From positions 231,491 through 295,490 of the forward strand of contig MEHQ01002613.1 in NCBI GenBank assembly GCA_008828725.1: a stretch of 64,000 nucleotides of DNA, given 5' to 3'. The notes under the pieces are model-generated. The model saw only the letters and a list, made by a program, of their open reading frames with translations, did not search any database and had not been told where the DNA came from. This document shows positions 54,001-63,990 of this stretch, piece after piece. This stretch comes from Saccharina japonica. Lineage: Eukaryota; Sar; Phaeophyceae; Laminariales; Laminariaceae. Within the stretch, counting starts at the first letter, position 1. Every line of letters begins with the position of its first letter. The translations under genes and the position numbers were made by a program.

Positions 54001-57000
54001 GAGGAGGAGGGCCAGGAGGAGCAGGAGCAGGAGAAGCTGTGGAGACCCTGCCCGCGGCAGCGGTAGCGGCGGCGGTGGTTGCGGCTGGTAAGGGGCGGCA
54101 GTACGGCGGACGTCCGTCGTCGCACCCGGAGAGAAGGCGAAGAAGAGAGGTCTTGGAAGCGTTTTGCTCGGCTGTCCTCCCGGCCCCGAGGCTGCTGGAG
54201 CACCCCCTCAGGGCGCTGCTGGTTGATCCGATGCTGGTCGGCGATGCCACGCCGTGGTGGCGGCTGGTGTCCATGGCGGGGGTTGCGGTGGGGACGGAGG
54301 AAGGGGCGGGGGGGAGGGGTGGGGGTGGCGGCGACGCGGCGAGAAGACGTGACGTTGCTTGGGCCGTCGCGAACATTTTACGGGTGCGTCTTTTTTTGTT
54401 TTGTTTTTGCGCGTTCTGTTTTTTTTTTTTTTTTTTTTTTTGTCATCCCGCTTGTGCTTCCCTTTTTTGTTGGAGGGCTGCAGGTTGCCCGGTTTGTTTT
54501 TTTTGTGGGCTGGTGTATCGGCTCTACTTCAGTAGTTACTACTACTGATGTCATGTTTTTTTTTTTTTCGATCGTGTTGTTGTTTGTTTGTTAGCGTCGC
54601 GGCGTATGCATCGGCAAGGAACGACACAGTTTTCTATTCAGTTGGAGTTGGATGCCTTGTCGTATACCACTCTGGCTCGAAATATAAGCACATTTTATAC
54701 ATTAAAATTTAATTCAAAATGTCTTTATATTTAAGGAAAGAGTGGACTGGTCTAGCCATTAACCACCGGGTGAATAGTCCGTCCCGTGGTAATAATACCA
54801 AGTGGCCAAACCAGCAAGATGTGCAAAATATTACCCCCCTCCACGATTTTTGTCCACGCCGTCGTAATGCTGCTCTCTTCGTCACGACAATGAAAGAATG
54901 AAACGAAAACTGGGGTCGAAAATGAACAACGACAACAAAAACGAAAACGAACGCAACGACCAAACTAAAGCAAACTACATATCATACGTTCAAGCTACAA
55001 AAACAAAAGACAGAAAGCTTGAAACGAAAACAAAACAAGAAAACTGCAGCAAAACCGAGAACAAAAATGAAAACAACAAATACAAAAACAATGACAACAA
55101 CAACTAAAAAACAACAACAACAACAACAAAAACGAAAACGAACGCAACGACCAAACTAAAGCAAACTACATATCATACGTTCAAGCTACAAAAACAAAAG
55201 ACAGAAAGCTTGAAACGAAAACAAAACAAGAAAACTGCAGCAAAACCGAGAACAAAAATGAAAACAACAAATACAAAAACAATGACAACAACAACTAAAA
55301 AACAACAACAACAACAACAAAACACAAAACACAAAAACAAAAATACCAACAGCAAAGAAAATCTAACTGAACGGTGTTTTGTTTTTGTTTCTTCCTTCTT
55401 GCTACCTAACCGTCTTTTGCTTTGCAAGGTGGACACCGGGGTGGGAGCGACGTCGACAGCGGCCAGCGCGGGGCACGCGCGGTGCCTGGTACGGGCCCTG
55501 TGCCTGCTCCTTCGGAAGGTCTCTCTTCACGCATTGCTTCAAGGCGCGGGGGGTGGGGGGGACGCATCATCGGGAGGGTTGGAGGGCGCTGCAGAGGTGA
55601 TAATTTAGGGGGTTAAGGAAATAAAGAATAGCGCATTGGACAGATCTATGTATCACGGTCACGGTCTACTGCAGTAGTATTATCATCTACTGCTGTACGT
55701 AGATCCCCTGTATACATCAGGTACCGGTATGTCTGTTGTTGTGTGATGCTGTGCGGAGTCCGGTATCGTATATTATATTCAGATTCAACCCAGCAAACAA
55801 TTGTGCTCATCATATCATATCTAGAGCATGCAGATCGTAGGACGGCTCCTACCCGGCAAACATGACCTGGATCATGCAGATCGTAGGACGGCTCCCACCC
55901 CCGGCAAACATAACCTGAATTATGCACATCACGGCACCTGGTTCCCCCCAACTACATCTACTCCCCTCCACTGCCGCCCCTCGACTGCTGCCCCGCCTTG
56001 CTCTGCCCCGCCCCCAAAAAGCTTGCGAACCACGACAACGTTGACGGTGACGAAGACGACGAGGACATCGACATGAATGACGTATTCTCGGCCGCAACCG
56101 ATAGGGGGGCGGCCGCATCGTCGTCATCATCATCAGCACCAGGAGCAGGGGTTTCCGCGGGCGCCGCCGCAGGCGGTGGTGGAGTCGGGGGGAACGGGGG
56201 CAGCGGAGCAAGTGGTGATTTCGCAGGGGGTGGGATTCGGCTCGAGACCATCGTGCGCCACCACCGCCGCCGCTGCGCGATGCGAGTCGAGGCCGCCGCC
56301 ACGGTGGCCGCTGCGGCTGAGCGCTCGCCTGCTCCGGCGAAGGGCTCGAGGGTTTCTAGGACTCAGGAGGCGGCGATGAGAGGGCGGCGGCGGCGCCCGG
56401 AATCGAGGGCGGCCTGGGCAGCGACGGCGGCGGGGGAGGCGGAGGCGATGGCGGCGGCGGCGGGCAGGCTGGCGGACCCCGTGGTGGTAGGAAAACTGTT
56501 CGACAGCATTCTGCCCCCCGTTGCGAGATTCGCCGCGGAAGAGCGAGAGCGATCAGCTGGGGGTAACGCGCCGGACGCGAGGGGGGGAGGGGGTGGGGTT
56601 GTCGGTGACGTTGCAGCTGCAGCTGCAGCAGCTGCTGGTGCTGGTGCTGCACCTGTTTCCGGCGTTAACGGCGGTGGCAGTGGCGGCGATAGAGTGAAGG
56701 GGGCGGGGGTTGGGGTGTCGGTAGCCGATGGGTCTGCCGTGGGGATGGCGACGGGGGGAGTGCTAAGCGCCGACGGTGCTCGGGGAAGCGCACCCCCCGA
56801 GGACTACGGCGACGAGTGCGATATCGACGGCGGTCGTAATCGCGATGGGGACAGTGATGGTGGTGGTGATGGTGATGATGATGACGGCGATATCGACCCG
56901 GTCCTAGCCCTGTGCACGCTGTACGCGGACCTCGTCATGGACGGAGTGCGAGGGGGGGGGGGCAGCAGCGCGGCCAGCAGCGCGGCCGGATCCGCCGCCG

Positions 57001-60000
57001 GAGGCGGCGACGCCGGTTCGTCGACGAAAACAGCCCCCGGAAAGTCGGTGCTTAACGCGCTTGCCTTCGGGAGGCCACGGGCGCCTATCGCGGCTCGGCT
57101 CTGGGCTTACCTCCAGCGGCGGCATAACTTGGAGCTGTACGCGCAAGGGGGGAGCAAGGCGGCGGAGGGGGGTGGGGGGGCGGCGGACGGAGGGGTGCAG
57201 TCCGCTCTGTTTTTGTTTTGCTCGGCGTGCAGGTGGGTCGGGGTTTCTGGAGATAGTGGCTTTGGGGGCGGGGTGGGTGGGGCGGGGTTCAGTCTGCGCC
57301 TTCTTCCTTTTTTGGTGAAACGCCATAACATTTGTTGCTTATTTTGGCACTTCTGTGCGTGGGGGGGGGGAGGGGTGGCGGGCGAAAAGGGATGCCATAA
57401 GGACGTGGAACTACAAGTACGACAGCAGTGGTGTTTTTTTTTCTCTTCTTGAATATTTCGTTAGCTCGCCTTCTTTATTCAACCCCTTGCATTCACGCTT
57501 CGTTAACTTTTTTTTCTTCTTATTTTTTTTATTACTCCGGAGGTTTGGTAAAAATGAATATTAAGCTCACCACAAACCTCCACCTTCCGAATACGTGTCG
57601 TGTGTCAATTTAGTCCATCGTCCCTCAACCTCTTTACGACCGCAACCCCCTCAAGGTTTGGGTTGTGGAGCTAAATAACTTGGAATTCGAGTGGAAAATA
57701 GCTGCAGTAGAAAAAGGGCTAGTGTTACAGCAGTAGTATGGGTTACAACAGAAGCCTGGGGTTTCGATGTGTTTGGTAGGCTCACCTTATTTTCTCCCCA
57801 ACCAATCAAGTTGACGCTGTCACCCATATGCAAGAGAAGTTCGCCTCACAAGCGGTTCTTCGTAGAATGCAGCTCACCCTTCATGCGACTGGCGGAACAC
57901 CTCACGGCGCTTCGCGCTTGGTCCAAGCCATGTCTGCCTGGTCGGTGAAAACCCCGACGTGCTCCGTCCCGGCATTGTAGGGGTACAAGGGTCTGTGGTC
58001 ATACGACTACGGCCATGCACGACATGCGGCTAATGAGTACGCCCTCCCCTCCCATCTGTCCTCCGCTTTCTACACGCCGCTTGCTGTCGATGCAGTCACC
58101 AGCTTCTTGCGCTCGACGATGAAGAGTTCTACGAGAAACAGAGGCCTCTCACGCTCGAGGAGTTTCGGCAGCTAGCGGTTTTCCTCAAGGATTGGCTGTG
58201 CCGGTGAGAAACGAGTGGGGGGGGAGGGGGGTCAGGGGCTGCTTGATTGGTCACCGCAAGTGTTGAGAGTGCCGATAATAGCATTAAGTTCGCACCGAAG
58301 TACGATTGATTTTCGGCGCTCGATTTTTTTTTCAGAACGGTAAGGTTAAGGTTGCCAAAATATCGAACAAAAAAGGTGTTTTCGGAAATATTTGCTAGAG
58401 AGCCTTCCGAAAATAAAATGTTCGGATTTTTTCACCCCTTGTATACCGTCGTCGTCCAGAAATGAACGAGCGCTGAAAAAAAAAACGATTGCACCGCTGT
58501 GCGAGCTCAACGCTATTTACTAGTTACGGTAGTTCCGTAGGTGTTTTATGAATAGTACTAACAATACTGTTAAATGTACTGCAGGTGTTGGTTACTGTTC
58601 ACGTATGTTTTCATTTTTTGGTAGGTGTTAAAGTTACGGTACGTGTTGAGTTGCGGTTTGTGCTGCGTAGGGTTTACTCAAAAGTAGGCGTTGGGTGCTG
58701 TTGGTGGTTACCGTCAGGAGGTACCCCAGGTTGTTCGTTACTACCTGGTACTGCTGCTGTAGTTGCTGTCGAGGTTGTGGTCACCATGGCAGGGCCGCTC
58801 GAATGCTTGCACGGCCGGTGCAGGCTGGGGTAGCAGTCGATTCGGCTGCCCCTGCTGGACAGTACGTCCTCCTACACCCCCCCGCTGTTTCCACGCCTCC
58901 TTTCCATCCTTATCCGGAGTTTCCACGCGGCGCTGCTCTGCGTTCTGAATCCCGTACGCCTCCTGAAAAACATCGAAACCCGCGACGGAAATGTATTCTG
59001 CAATCTATGGCTAGGGTATCCTATCGTACCATGCGTATGGTATCATGTCGGCTCACATGATGTCATATAATATCATATATATGATACTTCGTATCTTGGT
59101 ACAATGTATTATAGCATGTATTATCGTAGCGCACCAATCATACCATATCGAAAGCATAGCATGTCACACGTCGTATCTTGGTATCATGTGATATCATAGT
59201 ACGCGAATCATACGAGGTACCTTATCAATACCAAATGGCATCACATCGTATCATACCATACTGCATCGTATAACACCATGCCATTTTGTATAATGTAATA
59301 CTTCGAAGTATCATATGCGTTAGTGGACACACACTATGTGCAACTCCTTCTGTCGTTCGTGCGCGAGTTCCTTCTATGTTGGTGCCTTGAGGTGCGGGGC
59401 TGTGCCTTTCCAATTTGTGTGTGCGTGTACGTAAATCTCTGGTATGCGACCTGTGCGAGTCGCCTGTGTTAATTGTTCGTGTCTGAGATTACTTCGTGCT
59501 TTTGGATTGGATATGTGCCTTCCCAAAATGCGAGTTCGTGTGCCTCTCGTGCGTGCGTATAACATAATATCATATCACATCTTATAATATCATATCATAT
59601 CATGTATGAGAACACATCACGAGTATATCATATCACTTCATCACCATACCAGGTATCACATAATAGCACATCGTACCTTATCACACGATGATACACTAAC
59701 AAATAATATCGTATCATACGTATGGTAGGCTATACTGGCTGGACCCGGTAATCCCTCGGCTGCTGGAGGAAAGCCTGCCATTGGACCCCGCGGCGGCCCT
59801 GGGGCACTGTGAGGACCGACTTAGGGAGGCGTTTCTCCTGCTATCAGCGACCAGGCTGTTCAACCAGCTCTACGAGCGAAACACCAGGTCTGTTCAGGGT
59901 GGACATATGTAGGAAACAGGAAGTTTTATTTCGGAGATTTTTCGTTCGGAAAGCGTTGATCTATGGCGTTGTCCGCCTCAAAAGGGGCATGGGATGGGGA

Positions 60001-63000
60001 TAGGATCAAATAGATGCGGTATTTTGTGTACGAGGAAAAACGAAGAATGTGGAACACTGTGCGGCCGACGTGTGATGTGTGATAGCTTGTCCCAAGACGA
60101 GCTTCGACGATTAGAGTAGCGTCTTGACGGGACGTGTGATGAGCTGTTGTACCGTATGGCGTATGACCTCTCTCTCTCTCTTTGTCTGTTTCTCTCCCGC
60201 TCCCCGTTGTTCTTGCTGCTGCTGCGGTTGATGTTGTTGTTGTTGTTGTTGTTGTTGTTTTTCAGGCGGAGTTTCCTCGACGCGGAGGAGTGGTACTGGA
60301 AAGCGATTTCTGCCAAGGAGCTGTCTCCGCCCGACCGAGGTAAACGAAACGATTAGACACCAAGCCGAACAAGAACAAACCCAAACCGAATCAAACGAAG
60401 CCGAACCGAACAAAATGGAATATAATCGAACTAACCTAAACTAAACCAATACTCGTGCATACCAGGTATATATAATGCATAGAAACGCGTAGAAACGGAG
60501 CTAAATCTCCTTCCAGCTGATGGGCAAGCTTTTTTTTTCTTTTTCTTGGCGTTCCCTACTTTAGCCTTGTCTATGCACCTGTGTCCACATCTGTGTATGG
60601 CTGTGTCTTGTGTGTGTCTGTCTGTTTCTCTGTGCGTCTTGTCATATCTCTGTCTGTAGACTGTGTGCAGACCGTACATATAGACCCTGTGTGGACTGTG
60701 TGTAGACGGTGTGCAGACTATGTGTGTGCCGTGTTGTGGAGTTGCAACTGTGTGTAGGCGGTGTATGTTGTTTGGTGGTCTGGTTGTGTCTACACTGCGT
60801 CGCTTAAGCAGCCGCCACCGCTACGTACTGCTGACCTATCTCATGCCTCTCGCTTGCTGTTGGCGCTCTGTTCGTTTTTACTGTCCCCGGCTTGGTATTT
60901 TGCGCGCGCGGGCGCACACACGGACATCCCCACGCCCATGCGACAGGAGACCCTCGGTTCGCGTTTTTAAGCAGGGGTAACCTTGCTGCCGTGCTGACCA
61001 ACATCCCTCAGGTGAACGTCCCTCTTCCCGACGGAAAACAGGCTTGACAATAGCACCGCACAGGTATTAGTCGCTGAACGTCTTAGTGGTACCCAATCCC
61101 ATCAGGCATTACGATGGTAGGCTGGAATTTGTTTTTGTTGTAGTGCCTGTGTCGGGAGGTTCAGCGCTAAGCGTTTCGTCTTAATCCTCCTCCCGGCATT
61201 GTAGGGATGCGAGGGTCTACGGTCTTGCGACTACGGCCATGCATGAAAATGAAGTACCCCCCCCCCCCCCTGTTGTCTGACAATTTGACTATTTTGATGT
61301 TTTGATGGTGTTCATATACTTCGAAGTATACTTCTACAGCAGTAGTATGCAGTATTAACTGCGTAGTGCATTTAGGTAATGGCACAAGGCTGCCCGCTTG
61401 ATCAGAAAGGAATATTTTTCGTTTACGTTTCTTCCGGCTTGTCGACATGGTTTTGTCGTCATTGGAACCCGTTCCGTTCGCCCTGTACATACGTGGAACA
61501 CACGGGCGCGCATGACCCCCTTCGCAGGGGTGAAATCGATGTGTTACGTTTACCCTTGTGAAATATGTTCGTTTTTTCGTGCGCAATATTTTGTTTATGG
61601 CGCCAATCTCATGTGAAAATAAACCTTAAACCTCATGAAACTGGTTTTATGCTCTCTTCGTGTTTTTTTTTTAATTCTTCAGTGGAACAGTTTGTTTTTT
61701 TCGTTTTTTTTTTTTGTGTGTTTTTGTTTGGTAAATAGCTGGTAAGTAGCACCGTAATTTTGTCATTTCTTGGGTTGATGTCTTTTTTTCTGTTTCTTTC
61801 GTTAATCTTGAAAAAGAAAATGACACGTTGTTTCGCCTTTTTTTTTTCGTGTCGTTTTTCGTTGTTTTTTTTGCTCCTGCCACGTGTGGCTGGTGCGTGT
61901 GCCCCCTCAGGTGATCCCTTTCTTCCAGAGGGTGGCCATTTTCCGGCAGATGATCGACGCGGAAAAGGGAGAGCATCAGAGCAATACCTCCTTCACACGC
62001 GTGAGTACTTTTCGCCACAAAATAATAGTGATGACGAGGGGTGGGGGGTGGAAGTGTACTCATATCATGCATGGCCGTAGTCGTATGATCATAGACCCTT
62101 GCATCCCTACAATGCCGGGACGGAGAGGGTGTGGAGGTGTACTCATATAGTGCATGACCGTAGTCGTATGACCATAGACCCTCGCATTCCTACAAGACCC
62201 GGACGGAGCACGTCGGGTTTTCACCGACCAGGCAGACATGGCTTGGCACTAAGTGCGAAGCGCCGTGAGGTTGTTCGGCGAGTCGCACGATGGGTGAGCT
62301 GCATCCTGCTAAGAACCGCTTGTAAATCGGGCTTTCTTCCATATGAATGGCATCGTGAAATATATTGGTTTGTTTTCTTGTGTGGCCATTTCTCCAGAGA
62401 GGTGCCATGGGGTTTTTCGCTGTGGTTGCGTCGAGTACTTGCTTGAGCTATATGCGTAGCTCTAGCTTTATTACTCGTTTTGTTCCCCGTGCCAAAAACA
62501 CACGCGTAACAGCAGTGTTCCCTCTTTATCAAAGGTGTAATTTTTCACATACTCTCCACTGCTCTTAGTCTTGTCTTGTACCGGTAATTCTTTCACAAAG
62601 TTAGTTGCACTTATAATCCGGAATACCTGGTATGATACCAGAGTACTACTGTAGTTCAAGGGACCTTTCCCGCCTGTGATCTGCTAGACCATCAAATGGC
62701 GCGAGACTCGGCCAGCTCTGTTGTGGCTGTTGTTTGTGGTGATGGTGTCAGTGGTGCTGGTGTCGGTGTCCGTTTTATTTCTGCCACAAACTGCCATAAG
62801 AGCAGGCTTGATCAGCTCTTGTCGGTGGAATGCAACACGCGACTCTTTGATGCCACGAGTCCTTGAGTGCCCCCCCCCCCCCCGTAGCAAATGTCTGCCT
62901 GGTCGGTGAAAACCCAACATGCCCCGTCCCGGCATCGTCGGGATGCGAGGGTCTATGGTCATACGACTACGGCCATGCATGAATATCGAGTGCACCCCCC

Positions 63001-63160
63001 CCCCGGTCAGATATGCAACCTTCCGCCCATTCGCGCTCTCTTCTCCCCCCTAACCTGATGCCCTTCATCCACCCCTGCGTACATACCCAGGGCTCTGCGC
63101 TGATTCGCATTCGACGGGATACCTTGTACGAGGACTCGGCGATGGAGCTCACGAAACTAG
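50966..63160 (+). CDS. UBE3C: UBE3C/UPL6-7-like HECT E3 ubiquitin ligase (5' and 3' incomplete)
   Basis: HECT ligases take ubiquitin from an E2 onto a catalytic Cys and pass it to substrates; the UBE3C class acts with the proteasome. Eleven exons join in phase into ~1,200 residues: 50966-51074, 51596-52129, 53367-54383, 55429-55596, 56022-57232, 58096-58203, 59729-59887, 60266-60339, 60947-61011, 61911-62000 and 63091-63160. Aligned from memory of the family, conserved blocks appear in order: 'WRELERKTWDRK' (after an IQ motif in relatives), 'LLTILSQLVNFHTF', 'RVFALLSSPEEW', 'ALDDEEFYEKQRPLTLEEF', 'LFNQLYERNTRRSFLDAEEW', 'AAVLTNIPQVIPFFQRVAIF' and 'IRIRRDTLYEDSAMELTKL'. The last starts the HECT domain. 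The catalytic lobe lies beyond 64000 and the first exon was not found. Poly-Gly/Ala inserts make it longer than animal UBE3C before HECT. The introns hold many repeats. Confidence 0.88.
51596..52129 (+). CDS. UBE3C: HECT ligase exon: N-terminal helical region
   Basis: Acceptor 'ggcaccgcag', donor 'atggag|gtgagg', phase 0. It contains 'SPVLLTILSQLVNFHTF' and 'WTVLVNRLGALCLQYIAQL', separated by Gly/Ser/Ala runs. Confidence 0.8.
52345..52575 (+). repeat. C-tailed dispersed repeat, long copy 3
   Basis: 'cattgaagctgtcatgccat' to 'ggccatgcattgatatgata' plus 'tacac' and a C run. Nearly full length, inside a HECT-gene intron. Confidence 0.8.
53367..54383 (+). CDS. UBE3C: HECT ligase exon with Gly-rich inserts
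   Basis: Acceptor 'ggggatgaag', donor 'ttacgg|gtgcgt', phase 0; 339 codons. Family-like blocks 'AVRVFALLSSPEEWCFRRAL', 'VLEAFCSAVLPAPRLLEHPL' and 'WWRLVSMAGVAV' are spaced by poly-Gly, Glu/Gly and Ala stretches. Some low-complexity DNA could hide a small intron. Confidence 0.75.
54667..54746. mobile_element. Stowaway-like MITE, copy 3
   Basis: 'ctctggctcgaaatataagc' facing 'tctttatatttaaggaaaga', in the intron after the Gly-rich exon. Confidence 0.55.
54935..55316 (+). repeat. 191-bp tandem duplication, A-rich
   Basis: The block starting 'acaaaaacgaaaacgaacgc' and including 'ctacatatcatacgttcaag' is present twice with a period of 191. The copies look almost identical. It lies in an intron. 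Confidence 0.9.
55429..55596 (+). CDS. UBE3C: HECT ligase exon, helical
   Basis: Acceptor 'gctttgcaag', donor 'gcagag|gtgata', phase 0. Encodes 'GHARCLVRALCLLLRKVSLH' then a Gly/Ser tail. Confidence 0.75.
55790..55935 (+). repeat. ~60-bp imperfect tandem units
   Basis: 'catgcagatcgtaggacggc' with 'tcccacc..ggcaaacatgac' is repeated two to three times, in an intron. It shares the GATCATGCAGATC theme with the window start. Confidence 0.7.
56022..57232 (+). CDS. UBE3C: HECT ligase exon, acidic and poly-Gly/Ala-rich
   Basis: Acceptor 'cccccaaaaag', donor 'gtgcag|gtgggt', out in phase 2. It has an acidic start 'DEDDEDIDMNDVFSAA' and 'VVGKLFDSILPPVARFAAEE'. Then come Gly/Ala/Asp runs, 'IDPVLALCTLYADLVMDGV' and 'LNALAFGRPRAPIAARLWAY'. 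The junction with the next exon makes 'LFLFCSACSHQLLALDDEEF', a strong family match. Confidence 0.8.
57815..58050 (+). repeat. C-tailed dispersed repeat, long copy 4
   Basis: 'gacgctgtcacccatatgca' to 'ggccatgcacgacatgcggc' then 'gagtacgccctcccc'. The tail here is eroded from pure C. Confidence 0.7.
58096..58203 (+). CDS. UBE3C: HECT ligase exon
   Basis: Acceptor 'gctgtcgatgcag', donor 'gtgccg|gtgaga', phase 2 on both sides. Encodes 'HQLLALDDEEFYEKQRPLTL', 'EEFRQLAVFLKDWLC'. Confidence 0.88.
59035..59725 (+). repeat. Degenerate ATCAT-rich intronic satellite
   Basis: Repeated 'tatcatatcatat', 'atcataccatatc' and 'cgtatcttggtatcatg' words in the HECT-gene intron; no regular period could be assigned. 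Confidence 0.5.
59729..59887 (+). CDS. UBE3C: HECT ligase exon
   Basis: Acceptor 'cgtatggtag', donor 'caccag|gtctgt', phase 2. Encodes 'LYWLDPVIPRLLEESLPLDP' and 'FLLLSATRLFNQLYERNT'. Confidence 0.88.
60266..60339 (+). CDS. UBE3C: HECT ligase exon
   Basis: Acceptor after a TTG/T run ending 'ttttcag', donor 'cgag|gtaaac'. Encodes 'RSFLDAEEWYWKAISAKELS'. The Arg-Arg at the junction matches 'TRR.F....W' of the family. Confidence 0.88.
60947..61011 (+). CDS. UBE3C: HECT ligase exon
   Basis: Acceptor 'ccatgcgacag', chosen because only it keeps phase. Donor 'cctcag|gtgaac'. Encodes 'DPRFAFLSRGNLAAVLTNIP'. Confidence 0.8.
61190..61272 (+). repeat. C-tailed dispersed repeat, copy 5 (short)
   Basis: Only the 3' ~80 bp, 'cccggcattgtagggatgcg' to 'catgcatgaaaatgaagtac' and a C run. 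Confidence 0.75.
61911..62000 (+). CDS. UBE3C: HECT ligase exon, start of the HECT-proximal block
   Basis: Acceptor 'gtgccccctcag', donor 'cacgc|gtgagt', phase 0, 30 codons: 'VIPFFQRVAIFRQMIDAEKG' and 'EHQSNTSFTR'. Corresponds to the 'V-P-F..R..IF' block just before the HECT domain. Confidence 0.92.
62038..62137 (-). repeat. C-tailed dispersed repeat, copy 6 (reversed, short)
   Basis: G-rich start, 'gtgtactcatatcatgcatg' to 'caatgccgggacgga'. Adjacent to copy 7 in the same orientation. Confidence 0.7.
62138..62350 (-). repeat. C-tailed dispersed repeat, copy 7 (reversed, long)
   Basis: 'gtgtactcatatagtgcatg' to 'gctaagaaccgcttgtaaat' and 'ttcttccatatgaatggc'. Nearly full length. Confidence 0.75.
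62865..63003 (+). repeat. C-tailed dispersed repeat, copy 8
   Basis: A C run at 62870-62883 precedes 'caaatgtctgcctggtcggt', and the copy ends 'gaatatcgagtgcac' plus a C run. It is therefore bounded by C runs on both sides, like copy 1. Confidence 0.75.
63091..63160 (+). CDS. UBE3C: HECT ligase exon, N-terminal HECT domain
   Basis: Acceptor 'gtacatacccag', donor 'aactag|gtgagc', out in phase 1. Encodes 'GSALIRIRRDTLYEDSAMEL', 'TKL', the first strand and helix of the HECT N-lobe. No later exon is recognised before 64000. Confidence 0.9.
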
Positions 63161-63726
63161 GTGAGCTGCTGGATGGACGCCTGCTGTAAATATGGTTTGT
63201 TTGCTTGTTTGTTGCCGTGTGCTCGCCTCCCTCCCTCCCTCCCTCCCTCCCCCCGCCTCCCCACGGAAGGCGCTGCTGGGGTATACGCACTTGGTAGAGA
63301 GAAAGCTCGCTTGTCTTTCAGTGTTTGTCGTGCTTAGCCCGTTTTTGTCTTTGTCGTATATACAGCAGTGTTTTCTTCGTAGCGAAGATTCGACTCTCAA
63401 CTGTCCGATTTCAAGCGAAACTTTCGCGTGTCTACGCAACCAGAGACATGGGGGCCTTCGTCGTGGTCGTTGATGTGCCGTCCCACGGGTTTGGTGGTGA
63501 TTTTTCCAAAAAAAAAAAAAAACGTTTTTTTACTTACACCTGTTCGACGTTTTGACCCCTTTAATCCCTTAAGAATTGGCCCCGCGTATTTGGGGACAAA
63601 CTACTTGGAATTAGCGTGAAATAGTTTTTCAGTTCTGAATGGGCTAAGTTGGTACTCGCGTTTTCAGGGGGGAAAGTACTTGACATTAGACTGGGATCAT
63701 TTTCGCTGTGGTAAAAAGTGTTAGGG

Positions 63727-63990
63727 GTAGGCAACGTTGGTATGCGTCAGAAACAGAAACACGTGTCCTTAATGCTGTACTCGTCCCACATTGTTTTTTG
63801 TTTCCCTCGTTTCTGAGGTTTCGGAGCTTTAGGGCGTCTCTTTCCAGGCAACGGTGGTATTCCTCAGAAACCACAACGCGTGTCATTCTTGTTGTACTCA
63901 TCTCTTGTTTTTATGTTTTTCCCTCCGGTCCAACATTGGTATGTGTCAGAAACAAAGACACGTGTCCTTCTTGCTTGTACTCATCCCGCT
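63727..63990 (+). repeat. Three diverged ~60-bp units in the last intron
   Basis: 'gtatgcgtcagaaacagaaa' plus 'cacgtgtcctt..tgctgtactcgtccc' at about 63727, 63848 and 63930. The spacing is unequal and the divergence moderate. Confidence 0.65.
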
